From: Paracentrotus lividus
Taxonomy: Eukaryota; Echinodermata; Echinoidea; Camarodonta; Echinidae
NCBI GenBank assembly: GCA_940671915.1
Contig: CALNVZ010003426.1
Location: forward strand, 4,811,814-4,875,813
Reading direction: 5' to 3'
DNA: 64,000 nucleotides
Part shown: one piece after another, positions 30,776-41,697 of the stretch
How positions within the stretch are numbered: position 1 is the first letter of the stretch
Layout: the number at the start of each line of letters is the position of its first letter
The notes under the pieces: model-generated
What the model was told of the DNA's origin: nothing
Database searches by the model: none
What the model saw: the letters and a program-made list of their open reading frames with translations, nothing else
Translations under genes and position numbers: made by a program

Positions 30776-31069
30776 TCACCTTAATGAATTTGAAGCATGA
30801 GATTATAAATAGTTTGAAAACACATCTGCAGGGACATTACACTGTGTATAAGATTCTCAACAAGTTTCTATTTTAGTTTGTGTTACAACTTACATTAATT
30901 TTATTCCTCACTTTGTGAAGAACTCCATTTTTTTTTTTTTTTTTAGTCTTTAGATAGATCTTGATGATACCTTGACAAATGTCTGCTCAAGTTAAAAAAC
31001 TTTCCTGTTACACATATGACAATTGTGTATGATACACGTCCCAGTAAGCAAAGATGTATGTTGTGATAA

Positions 31070-31101
<32 letters not shown>

Positions 31102-31319
31102 CTCTTCAGCATTTCATTTCTCCATTTTAGTTGTCATCTTTAGATACATCTTGATTATTCGCTTCATTCTCAATTTGTTTTTTGTTTGTTTTTTTTTTTT
31201 TTTTTTGGTCATCCCTTGCACGAATATCGAAGAGGAAATGATTGTTGTTGGTTTTCATTCTTTCTTTTACTCGGCAGGGGTGGAATTGATCATTAAAGAA
31301 ATGAACTAATCGCACTAAC

Positions 31320-31469
31320 CTTTCTCAACATGTCTACGATAAGCTGCGAGGTATTTACAGCCTCGCAGTCTGACCTTCTGGCAACATAATAATTCCCCTG
31401 TGTGGCCACGCTGTGGCACATTGACTTCGCAAGGCTCTCTCTGTTGGTTGGGGTCAACAGGTCATATGC
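31320..31469 (-). CDS. Repeated exon 'AYDLLTPTNRES', copy 2
   Basis: Exactly 150 nt, phase 0-0, acceptor 'cattgcag', donor 'gttagt'. It reads identically to copy 1 except at a few residues (GNYYVAR, KVSAIS after the donor). Mirrored at about 52582-52728. Confidence 0.5.
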
Positions 31470-31711
31470 CTGCAATGAAAGAGAAGAATAATGATAAATT
31501 AGAATCAATTTTGTATAAATTGTGTGTCCATTTATGACTACAGGTGTTAAAATAAAGCTGATAGGTTCCTGTCATTTCCATAGGCTTGTACAAATACTGA
31601 AGTCAGACTATTACAAAGAGGAAAAGGAAATGATTCTTGTTAGTTTTCATTCTTTCTTTTGCTCGGCAGGGGTGGAATTGATCATAAAAGAAATGAACTA
31701 ATCATACTAAC

Positions 31712-31940
31712 CTTTCGCATCGTGTCAATTATCAGATCTGATGTGCTCACAACCTCGCAGTCAGACCTCCGTGCCACGTAAAACTGGTCTTGGGTAGCCA
31801 CGGTGTGACACATTGCTTTCGCGAGGCTTTCTCCGTCTGTTGGCATTTAGAGGTCATATGGCATTGCGGAAGTGATGGCAATATTTTGCCCATGTATGCA
31901 CCCAGCACAGTTTCGAATGAGCGCATGTTTTCCAGGGTGA
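31712..31940 (-). pseudogene. Variant of the 50-codon exon fused to the 'MGKILPSLPQ' module
   Basis: The minus strand ends like the 50-codon exon (QDQFYVARRSDCEVVSTSDL) but lacks the acceptor. Its upstream part reads VLGAYMGKILPSLPQCHMTS, a module related to the DWGKILPTNQQ text at 36480-36580 and 28860. It looks like a chimera made by repeat recombination. Confidence 0.4.
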
Positions 31941-32416
31941 CATTCACCCAAATAATCGGGCCCTATGCAGGATAGAAACGTAAATGTTCATATCTATGGA
32001 AGATAGAGAAAGATGACTAATATGACTGGTGAAAAAACGACTGATTATTAGAATCAAAAAGAGAAGAAAATAGTTGCAAGTTATGGAATTTTCGAAAGTA
32101 CCTTCGTATCCAAATTATAATAAACAAGTAACTGTCAGAAGTTGTCTTATTATCAGGCATAAAAATTTTCAGCATTTCAGCTGATTTCAGTGTTTTTTTC
32201 TTCCTCAAATGTATGATATCAGTGGGTTTTTTCTCCTCAAATGAATGCTTTTTTTTAGTCTTTTCAGTGTTTTTATCACCAAGCAATTTTCATGCCTGTA
32301 TTATATTTCTGCAGTACCTTAACATCCCCTTCCGAACCAGTCCTGAATTTTGCAATGTAGCATGGTTGTTTTCCTTTCTTATTCATAAGGTACGGCAATA
32401 GATGGGACATCTACAG

Positions 32417-32760
32417 AAGATTCAATTCAATTCAATTCATTTATTTCAACCATCATCAATATACAAATTACAGTTAAAATTACATTTTTACAAAGAAATT
32501 CAATGATGGTTTGGTGACCCCGGAGAAAGCAGAGCTTATAAAAAGGGGCCACCAAATTACAATACACATAGTGAATCAATGACAAATAAACAAGAAAAAG
32601 ATACTTAGAAAATTATCTGAAATAAGTACAAAAAACAAAATACAAATATGAACAAAAGTAGTACACTAAAGCAGCGGGAATGGGGGGGGGAGATAAAAGT
32701 AAGATATGGCTATAGTAGGGAGAGTTCAGAATTCTAATTCAAGTGTCACGTTATCTTTAT
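32417..32760 (-). mobile_element. LINE-like 3' end with (TTGAA)n tail
   Basis: On the minus strand 'ggttgaaataaatgaattga' contains AATAAA followed by repeated 'attga' to about 32417, a tail typical of CR1/L2-type LINE 3' ends. The upstream conserved text 'ggtcaccaaaccatcattga' / 'ttataagctctgctttctcc' belongs to the same element. No reverse-transcriptase ORF is attached. Mirrored at about 51300-51640. Confidence 0.5.
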
Positions 32761-33229
32761 GATCTGTGAAGAACTGATTGATATGATCATGATACACAAA
32801 CACTGTACCTTGAAAAAAGGTTATTGAATCTATTTGCTCAAAAACTTACATTTGATTTGATATTGAGGATTTCTTTGCTAAAAGCATCCCGATGTTGTTT
32901 ACAACCATTTTTCTGAACTTTCCTAGATCTTCACAAGATTCATTCAAAAAGTAGTTACATTTTATTTGATGTTGAGGGTTTCTTCTCAAAATGCATCCCA
33001 TTTTTGCTTGCAGCAATACATCACCAAACACCTGTTGACATGCAAATTTTGAGAAAGAATCCCGCCCTAAACCACTTTTTCTTTTCAAAATTATTTTTTG
33101 CTTTTTTTAAGTAGGCCCCTACAATTTCACACATATTTGAAAGACCTTACAGAAAATGTGCATTTCAGTATAGAAACTGCATGTTTTTTAAGTCATTGAA
33201 TGGATCCTACGGATAAGTGGACTTGACAG

Positions 33230-33640
33230 GTTGATATTTGCCCTGGAGGCTGAGGCGTCATTGACGCTTCACCAGATATCTTGCCCAATTAACAGACAGG
33301 AGTAATGTTTCTAAGTTTCTTTTTAATGTCACTAGCTGTTAATTCACCATCCTTCAGCATCCTGTTATGAATCCACTCCTTCAGATGCTGGCTGATACCC
33401 CTGGCCCCTCAGTTCGTCTCCCGTTTCTTCAGATTTCCAGTGAGATGAAATCGCTTGATGACAGCTTGATTGGCACCCCACGAGTGATCGATGCCTTCCT
33501 TGATGAGAGCTCTCCGAATCTCCTTTGCAGATGCACCACTTTCACTCAGCGTTACTAGACGATTTCTTGTATTGTGAAGAATTCCTGGCATGATCAGTGA
33601 TGATGTGTGAGCCAAACAAAATCCTGTAAGCAACATCGAA
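33230..33640 (-). pseudogene. Transposase-like HTH fragment (left arm)
   Basis: The minus strand reads IMPGILHNTRNRLVTLSESG, ASAKEIRRALIKEGIDHSWG, ANQAVIKRFHLTGNLKKRE. This is a paired helix-turn-helix pattern (LSESGASAKEIRRAL ... VIKRFHLTG) as at the N-terminus of Tc1/mariner-type transposases. The DDE domain is missing. Mirrored at 50428-50654. Confidence 0.5.
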
Positions 33641-33959
33641 AAGGTAACTTTTGTCTCCGTATATCATCCAAACTGACACAATCTGTATCATCTTCTGGCA
33701 GGTGTCATCTTTGTTAATTCCAACGATTTAGGCATTTTCCCGCACACCGCCCCATGTAATAACAAATCCCTCCCTGTTTTGTAACTACTCCTCTACTTGC
33801 TTCGTCCTTTTGGAGATTTATGATAGGAAATGTATGCATGCCTTTTACATTTTGATAGACTACTTCAAGGTCTAGAGCCAGACTCACCGAATAATCTTTC
33901 AAAAATGATAAAAGAATGAGAAAGGGGAACAGAATTATTATTAAACGCTCCAACAACAT

Positions 33960-34257
33960 ATTGCATCTTTTTTTTTCTAATGAGGACAGGAGGGAGGGGC
34001 TCATAACAATACCTCATCTTGACTGTATACGATACGTCTGCCACTGTCTTGTCCTTCTTGTTCGGTATGGGAGCTGCATCGGTCCTTTTACTGAAATAAT
34101 CGGTGATGGTGAGTACATACTTGTTACCCGACGGCGTCTCCTTCAGTGGCCCAATCAAATCTATACTCTCTTCAAGCCCCTGGCGCTTCAATTCAAGTCT
34201 TATAATTCGATTGAAATGTTGAGTGAGTGCAATATAGATTGTCGACTGTTGAGTCAC
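33960..34257 (-). pseudogene. Retroelement integrase core fragment (left arm)
   Basis: The minus strand reads TQHFNRIIRLELKRQGLEES, IDLIGPLKETPSGNKYVLTI and TDYFSKRTDAAPIPNKKDKT. 'DLIGPL....G..Y.LT..DYF.K...A.P' is the start of the rve integrase core, with the first catalytic Asp in IDLIGP and the strand containing TDYFSK. The second Asp and the Glu lie beyond the break at 'VKM', where a donor-like 'gtattg' occurs. It may belong to the same Gypsy family as 28300-28790. Mirrored at about 49860-50070. Confidence 0.7.
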
Positions 34258-34308
34258 AGCTACATTGCCTTCTCTTCTAGGTTCTAGCGCTCTACTTCAA
34301 GTCTTATT

Positions 34309-35930
34309 ATGCGATTGAAGTGCTGTGTGCAATATAGATTGTCGACCGTTGAGTCACAGCTATATTGAGTAACCACTTAAAGCAATAGAGAATGGCATGA
34401 CCCCTATGACCATCTCCAGCTTATCTGCCTACCTCTTGACATTAGGACAGTATTCTCCACCCTTCAGTTGACATCAATATTGATATCAGGGCTTTCTGCT
34501 TTAAGCCCAAGGGCTCTGGTGGACACAACTCCTCGAACAAAAGAATTCATTATTCTGCTGGACTTTCCAGGGATTGTATCGATATGGTACATTTCAATGA
34601 GTAAATGTATTTCACATGTATGTGAGCATTTCGTGTTACTGAGCTCACTGATGATCCAATTGTAGATTTTTTGACATGCATTGATACCTCTTGTGTACAT
34701 TATGACCTTTTTCGCTCCCTCCCTTCTCCTCTTCAACTTCACCACCCAATGTCGTTGCTCCCAATATCTCTTTATAGCACAACAATGGCAAGATCCCTAC
34801 GAGCATCTCATATTTGCCTACCTCTTACACTCTCCACCCTCTTGTTTATGACACAATCCATACAAGGGATTTGAACCCCGAGCACAAGGTCCGGAGTAGA
34901 CACAACTACTTGTAAACAGCCTCCAGCCTCTGTAAATGACAGCATTATTCTGCTGGATTTTCCTGGGGTGGTATGTTATGAAACATTTTAAAAATTGAAG
35001 TTGTGTCAACATATTCAAAAACTTGTAATATACTCTCTAGTCGTCAGTTCTACCCCCTGGAACAAAAGATACTTGGAACAGTAAGATATTTCAGTTGACA
35101 AGCAATTTGACAAAACATATCCTTATGCGATTGAAGTGCTGTGTGCAGTATAGATTGCCGACAGTTGAGTCACAACTACATTGAGCAACCACTTAAAACA
35201 GTAGAGAATGGCATGACCCCTACGACCATCTCCAGCTTATCTGCCTACCTCTTGACATTAGGACAGTATTCTCCACCCTTCAGTTGACATCAATATTGAT
35301 ATCAGGGCTTTCTGCTTTAAGCCAAAGGGCTCTGGTGGACACAACTCCTCGAACAAAAGAATTCATTATTCTGCTGGACTTTCCAGGGATTGTATCGATG
35401 TGGTACATTTCAATGAGTAAATGTCTTTCACATGTATGTGAGCATTTCGTGTTACTGAGCTCACTGATGATCCAATTGTAGATTTTTTGACATGCATTGA
35501 TTCCTCTTGTGTACATTATGACCTTTTTCGCTCCCTCCCTTCTCCTCTTCAACTTCACCACCCAATGTCGTTGCTCCTGATATCTCTTTATAGCACAACA
35601 ATGGCAAGATCCCTACGAGCATCTCATATCTGCCTACCTCTTACACTCTCCACCCTCTTGTTTACGACACAATCCATACAAGGGATTTGAACCCCGAGCA
35701 CAAGGTCCGGAGTAGACACAACTACTTGTAAACAGCCTCTGTAAATGACAGCATTATTCTGCTGGATTTTCCTGGGGTGGTATGTTATGAAACATTTTAA
35801 AAATTGAAGTTGTATCAACATATTCAAAAACTTGTAATATACTCTCTTGTCGTCGGTTCTACCCCCTGGAACCAAAGATACTTGGAACAGTAAGATATTT
35901 CAGTTGACAAGCGATTTGACAAAATATATC
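34309..35930. repeat. 816-bp tandem duplication
   Basis: 34309-35124 and 35125-35930 are near-identical copies; for example 'ttgacatcaatattgatatc' lies at 34468 and 35284. The second copy has a few point changes and a short deletion near 35740. The unit carries a B-box-like 'gggatttgaaccccgagc' (minus-strand GGTTCAAATCC). A more diverged third copy lies at about 38960-39330. Mirrored at about 48150-49780. Confidence 0.85.
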
Positions 35931-36379
35931 CTTGACTCATTATCATGCCTAACGTCTGCAATGTGTTTGCATTGTAATTATTCACAGCTGAAACTCTTGG
36001 TGACAAGCAGCGAATGCTGAAGTAATGTGATTGGTAATCACTAGGCACCTGTTAACATGCACATTTTGAGAAAGCATCCTGCCCTAAACCACTTCTTTTT
36101 TCTTAAAATGTCCTTCTGAGTATTTTTCTTGGATGAATAGAAGTATTCCATCTCGAGGTATTTCAGTGTATTCTTTCCTCATGATGCCGTCAAATATGAT
36201 AATCTTTGTAGCACCACGACGGAGGATTCCTGCCTAGACATGAATCTTATGTTTTTGGTTCTGGATGTTTTGCTCTTGGTTCGAGTCGACGTCCTCGGCT
36301 GACCCCTGTCACCGGATCGCGGTGACGGAAACATCAAGCTAAGTAGTTATCCAGCATGACAGGAGACTCATTGGTGAAA

Positions 36380-37140
36380 ATCGCATCGAATTGTTCATTA
36401 GAGCTGATGCACTCTAAAGCATATTCCACTCTTTTGATGCGGTTGGTATTGCTGATTAGTTGGCAATATTTTGCCCCAGTCTGCCTTGGAGACTGAGGGG
36501 TCATTAATACTCCACCAGGTGTCTTGGCCCATTAACAGGTAGGTGTAATGTCCCCCGGATAGTTTCTTGCCATGATGCAACCATTACGGCTGGTGCACTC
36601 TAAAGCATATTTGTTTCCTTTGATGTGGTTGGCGTTGCGGATGAGTTGTCAATATTTTGCCTTTGTCCACACCCAGCCCATTGTAAGACTTGATCTTCTG
36701 CGATAGTAGAACTTTTATTTGTATGCAGGAAAATACATGAAGGAATATTTTCAATGATTTGCGAAGGGCGAAAAGAGGTACGGTATGTCCTTTCATTCCT
36801 TATTAACAGTCTTTTTCAGCTTATGTGGCCTAAATTTCATCTACACCAAAAAACAAGAAAACAAAAGCAAAAAATGAAAATCTAGATAACATATTTCAGT
36901 TGCTTCTGATATTGACACATCTACCCCCCTCCTTTTCCACTGTACATGACAGAGTATTCTCCAGTTCGTTGCCAACAACAATATAGGGATTTCCACCCAA
37001 GGGCTAGGGTGGACACAACTTGTCTAATACAGCCTCCAGCCTCTCTGAAAGAATGCATTAACCTGCTTGACTTTCCAAGGGGGTTGTGTGAGTATGAGAT
37101 ATTTCTACAATGCAGCAATAGTGTGACTACATTTCTTTGA
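36380..37140 (-). repeat. Dispersed module block related to 28.8 kb and 29.5 kb
   Basis: 36398-36580 (LLMGQDTWWSINDPSVSKAD then WGKILPTNQQYQPHQKSG) recurs in part at 28790-28930 and 33230-33300. 36640-37140 resembles 29250-29800 in order. So a segment of at least 1 kb has been duplicated inside the arm and then diverged. Confidence 0.5.
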
Positions 37141-37599
37141 TTGAAAGGGGATGAATGTTAGAGCATTTCTAGTGACTGAGCTCACCGTTGATCCAATTTT
37201 TGCTGTCATTCATTTGTACAGGTCTCTCTTCTCCCCAACTCCTCAACAACCCACCGTAGATGCTCCTGATAATTCTCCATACTGTGTAGATAGATGTCTT
37301 GTCTGATTAAAAAGAAATGATTAATGCAAAGATATTTGTAGTTATTAGACACCATTTCTAAGGGTGAGGAGGATGATCCTACTACTTTTTAAAGTTCTGT
37401 TTTCCAAGGTTGCTAGTTGAATTTTCCTTTACAGGAAACAGTGGCTCTACCCTACTTGCTATATGAAAAGCACATCTCAATATAATGGAACAACCGTACA
37501 TTTTGTACATGCTATGATCATGTGCATTTAAAACCTGGGTCTCTCAGGAATGTGCTTCTCAACCTAACCCCACTCAAACACACCCAACACCCTCTCATA

Positions 37600-38243
37600 T
37601 ACAGTGTATCCCAGAAAGAACTATACACTTTTTTAATGGCTACCAAATAAGAAATATATGGTTCTTGGAGGGAAATTTTTATATGTAGATAAAGCTCATA
37701 TCGTCAACTATTATTTGACACCAAAATATCCGAAAATAATGCATGCTTCAAAGAGCAATGCCCACTTTTGTGAAGGATACAAAAACGAGGCTGCGCAGGA
37801 ATTCGCTATCCATTTACCCCCTTCATATGGGCGGCCAAAAGGGCCAACATGAATAATGGCGTGAATCGGCTAACAAAGACAAAATACACCAAGATACAAA
37901 ACAACAACCATCAATAATATAATTATGAAAACAAAAAGGTTTACCACCTAAATATCTTCATTTATTGTGTCTTTGTTAGCCAATTCACGCCGTTATTCAT
38001 GTTAACCCTTTTGGCTGCCCATATGCAGGTGATAAATGAATAGCGAATTCCTGCGCAGCCTTGTTTTTGCGTCCTTCACAAAAGTGGGCGTTGCTCATTG
38101 ATACATACATCATTTTCTGACTTTTTTTGTGTCAAATAATAATTGAGGATATGAGTATTATCTACATATACTTTTTCCCCCTCACGAACCATATATTTAG
38201 TATTTGGTAGCCATTTTAAAAGTGTTTCTTGGACACACTGTAT
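37600..38243. repeat. Foldback MITE family C (long inverted ends)
   Basis: The left end 'acagtgtatcccagaaagaa' and 'tggctaccaaataagaaata' is mirrored by 'tttggtagccattttaaaag' and 'cttggacacactgta'. The inverted arms are about 300 bp with a short centre near 37920. The cAGTGT..CC termini and TA context suggest a mariner-type non-autonomous element. Mirrored at 45849-46490. Confidence 0.8.
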
Positions 38244-38306
38244 AGGGTCCGGATCCATTGTGTATCCCCTTAGCTGACAGCTAGGCTCTAATGCCGGATC
38301 ACGAGG

Positions 38307-38546
38307 TCACCGAGCTGCTCCGTCGGGTCCGTCCTGAGTTCTTGCGGACAGCAACTCCACTCCGACCAGAGAATTCCACAGTTGATACTCATAATCAGAG
38401 GCTGAGCATCCGTCATGATTGAGGTTGCCATTCTTCGGTAGGGTTACATCTTCTTCATCATCCACAAGGGTCGGGTAGCGGGAGTACAAGGGTTTTACCA
38501 CTCCTGAAGCTGAAGGTTTGTCCAGTCTCCCACGGCCACATTGCAT
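38307..38546 (-). pseudogene. Unidentified 79-codon ORF
   Basis: The minus strand reads GRGRLDKPSASGVVKPLYSR, YPTLVDDEEDVTLPKNGNLN and SASDYEYQLWNSLVGVELLS. The coding-like composition is kept in the right arm (45540-45790) with one frame shift. No domain recognised. The segment abuts the 100-bp array. Confidence 0.3.
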
Positions 38547-38896
38547 TCTCTTCTAGGTCGTAGCACTCTACTTCAAGTCTTATTATGCGATTGAAGTGCT
38601 GTGTGCAATATAGATTATCGACCATTGAGTCACACCTACATTGCATTCTCTTCTAGCTCCTGGCGCTCTACTTCAAGTCTTATTATCCGGTTGAAATGTT
38701 GAGTGCAATATAGATTATCGACCATTGAGTCACAGCTACATTGCATTCTCTTCTAGCTCCTAGCGCTCCACTTCAAGTCTTATGATACAGTTGAAATGTT
38801 GAGTGCAATATAGATTATCGACCATTGAGTCACAGCTACATTGCATTCTCTTCTAGCTCCTAGCGCTCCACTTCAAGTCTTATGATACAGTTGAAA
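38544..38896. repeat. 100-bp tandem array carrying an integrase-linked motif
   Basis: Units start at 38544, 38644, 38744 and 38844 (partial), each beginning 'cattctcttctag'. On the minus strand each contains LYCTQHFNRIIRLEVE or a variant, the same segment that precedes the integrase core at 34200-34257. One hundred is not a multiple of three, so the frame changes every copy. Mirrored at about 45180-45550. Confidence 0.88.
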
Positions 38897-39527
38897 TCAA
38901 GGCAACACACGATGTTCTCAAGTATCTTCTTCTTGTCAGTGTCGACTTAAAGTCTTATATTCTTTTGGAATGTTGCGTGCAATAGAGATTGTCGACCGTG
39001 GAGTCACGGCTATTGAGTGATCGCTTAAATCAGTACATTATTGCAAGACCCCTACGGCAATCTCTAGCTCTGCCTACCACTAGCCAGTAGGACAGAGCAT
39101 TCTTCATCCCCTAGGGTTAGAGCATAGAGATCAAGGATCTCCACCCCAAGCCCAAGAGCTAGGGTGGACACACTACTCAAACAAACGAATTCATTATTCT
39201 GCTGGACTTTCCAGGTGTTGTATGGCTGTGAAACATTTCAATTATGGAATGTTTTTTACATGTATGTGGGCATTTTGGGTAACTGAGCTCACTGATGATC
39301 CAGTTATATATTTACAGACAAGCATTGAAAGAACAACATAGTACAAATAGGAAAGGATATCAATACAAAAACAAGGGATACTAAAAGAGCTGTCACATTA
39401 CCACGTCAATAAAATGTATGGGGTTCTTCTTTTTTTCAAATTCATTATACATCAAACCTACTTAAAGTCCTTTTAATGACATCTAGATGATTAGGATTGC
39501 AGTGAATCGGTGTGATGTACGTGACAA

Positions 39528-40073
39528 GGGGGGTGATTCACTAACAGATTCTGCGATTGTTCCTAAGAGCGATATTTGGGATTGATTTCAATCCCAGGTT
39601 AAAATGAATCCTTACTCACTGGTTCACTAAATCACTATTAGCTTGGGATTAATTTTACGCTCAGATATATGAATATTCATGAACGCACTCAATCAACCAA
39701 TCAGAAAATTTATTTCGACAGGTTAAATTTTTGTAAAAGACTGGTGAATGAGGTTAATGAATTGGCTCATTGAAATTATGCTAGTCATTGTTGACGTCAC
39801 AGTCAAATTTTCAGATTTACGCTACACGCATGCGTTTGAAATTAATGAGGTAACGCGCGCGATCATATTAAATTAGGGTTATGTACAAAGTCAATGCTTA
39901 AAAGTGGTGCACGACCGCTTCTAGATTTGGGATCAATTTTAGCAGCAAAATTGATCCCAAACAGCTTAGTGAATCAGCGATTAAAATTGAAATCGTTCTT
40001 AGGATTGATGTAGATCCTAAAATTGATTTTATCCCATTTGGGATTAATTTTAGCTGTTAGTGAATCACCCCCA
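39528..40073. repeat. MITE family B (TIR 'gggtgattcactaacag')
   Basis: The ends are 'gggggtgattcactaacaga' and 'agctgttagtgaatcacccc'. Internal inverted copies of 'gggattgatttcaatccca' and 'ggatcaattttagcagcaaa' make it self-complementary. It is about 546 bp, non-coding. Mirrored at 44029-44568. Confidence 0.88.
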
Positions 40074-40321
40074 GGTTCAGATATTCATTCTTTGGTAGGC
40101 ATATTTTAGGAGCGCCATACGCCAGGTCGGTTTTGTGCCCGAGAACATGTCAAATGCTGGCAGTCATGTCATTAAAGATATGAAGGAAATGCCCCTTTAG
40201 GTCTCCAGGTTACAGGACTTCATCTGCTGAAATTCCTTGATGTGGGCCTTCATCACTTGATTACTTTGAAGAAGGTAAAGGTTCTGGAAAAACGGCTAAA
40301 CTTGAGTGTAGTTCCCTTCCG

Positions 40322-40693
40322 TTAAGATGCTGTGACTTGTGCCCAGCTCTTAATTCTTCCATATGCTGGTTGACCTTGGGCAGAAATGTATGTTGGGGCA
40401 GAACAGATCAGTGCTGCTATCTGCATTAAAGATTCCTTCTTCCTCTTAAACTCAATGAAGAGTTGCTTAAATACACTCACCACCTGTCGATTGATATCAC
40501 GGTTGAGGCGCTCTACTCGCTCATTATGTACAGAGCTTTCAACAATGACCGGTCGGGCTGCTTCTCCCTGCTCTTCAATCATTGCATCCCAAACATTCTG
40601 GTTCTGATATTCGTTCTTTGTCAGGAATATTTCAGCAGGGCCATATGCCAGGTCAGTTTTATGCCTGATCACCTTTATACAGAAGGAAAACAT
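40322..40693 (-). pseudogene. Integrase-like DDE C-terminal segment
   Basis: The minus strand reads LTKNEYQNQNVWDAMIEEQG, ARPVIVESSVHNERVERLNR, DINRQVVSVFKQLFIEFKRK. 'SVHN.R.ERL.RD......F..LF' is the helix containing the catalytic Glu in a widespread metazoan rve-type integrase family, where 'GRSVHNQRIERLWRDV' is usual. E in NERVERL fits the third acidic residue. The first two acidic residues are not in this ORF. Mirrored at about 43440-43780. Confidence 0.55.
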
Positions 40694-41129
40694 TTACAAG
40701 AAGGTACACTTTCGGTAATCAGAATTTCTGAATCAGAATCTGAATCCGACCAGTACAATTGCTGTGTGCCAGCGTAGTGTCTTCCACTAACTGACACAGA
40801 AGCTGTTTTGTAAAATTCTTCCTGGAAGAAGAATTGCACTATGTCCGTAACAGTCCATCGTTGCTGACGTAAGGAACATGTACTTTTCCTATCATTGCAT
40901 TACTAGCATGTTCTTCAACTACATTGTTGCTGCCCTTGCGCTCAGGCGCTACCATAGTGACTGGTTTTCGTCACCTGTAGGCCTACTGGTCTGCGCGCCA
41001 CTGGGATATCCTCAACATTACTATTATTTGAAAGAAAATGGCTCAATCGCTCCACTGCTGTGGCCATCCGATTTACTGAATCAGCGATGTCGATGAGAGG
41101 ATCCCGCGGTTCAAGTTCGTAATCAGCCA

Positions 41130-41587
41130 TTGTACGTAAGTCATCGCCATCCTTCCACGATAGGGATCCATGTTGGACATCTCGTATTCCTGTTATTGTT
41201 AGTGTTATCTGATTTTATGTGTTACTGTATTCTTTATTTTTGCATGGCCCTGTATTTATTTCTACAATATGAGTCTATGTACAGTCTCATCATCTTGAAT
41301 GCCACCGTTCTCTTCTCAGCTGGCACACCATATATTCTGCACGCAGTGTCCAAGCGTTCAGTTTTATCAGGAGTGGCCTTGTTGCGGGCCATCCTTCTCC
41401 TACAGGCCTTTCCTCTTGCCAGGGCTTCCTGGCCTAAGATGACCTCAAGGAGGCTTGTTAGCAGGGTCTCCTTTGTCAAGCCTTTCCTGAAGGCTTGACG
41501 TCGGCCACTGTCTGTAACGACAGGCCTTCCCCTGGATATAAAGGCACTAATGTCTAAGAACAAGAAAAATAAGAAATAATGCTCCAT
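41130..41587 (-). pseudogene. Unidentified basic ORF at the arm's inner end
   Basis: The minus strand reads GRRQAFRKGLTKETLLTSLL, EVILGQEALARGKACRRRMA and PDKTERLDTACRIYGVPAEK. Highly basic and helix-rich. It precedes the MADYELEP ORF in the transcription direction. Right-arm partner 42600-42840. Function unknown; a nucleocapsid or DNA-binding role is possible but unsupported. Confidence 0.3.
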
Positions 41588-41697
41588 TTAAATTTACTTG
41601 GCAAAGTAATACCAACATGAACTTTCTTTACCCTAATGCAATTGATGCTTACATTGAAAATTCTACCAACAGATTTTATGATATCCAAGTGGAAATC

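Larger units (their letters stand above)
25675..41697. repeat. Giant inverted repeat, left arm (about 16.0 kb)
   Basis: The whole arm reappears in reverse orientation at 42428-58329. Landmarks pair with a nearly constant coordinate sum: 41697 with 42428 (sum 84125), 39528 with 44568 (84096), 33636 with 50428 (84064) and 27291 with 56708 (83999). Identity by eye is high but with scattered one-base indels. The outer end falls inside a repeated exon ('agccctagctttatgctcag', about 25675). Whether this is genomic or an assembly product is discussed in the findings. Confidence 0.93.

Noticed and set aside
41130-41498. 122-codon plus-strand ORF at 41130-41498 as a membrane protein
   Set aside because: It is antisense to the basic ORF at 41234-41587, which is kept in both arms. 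The hydrophobicity comes from reversing basic codons.
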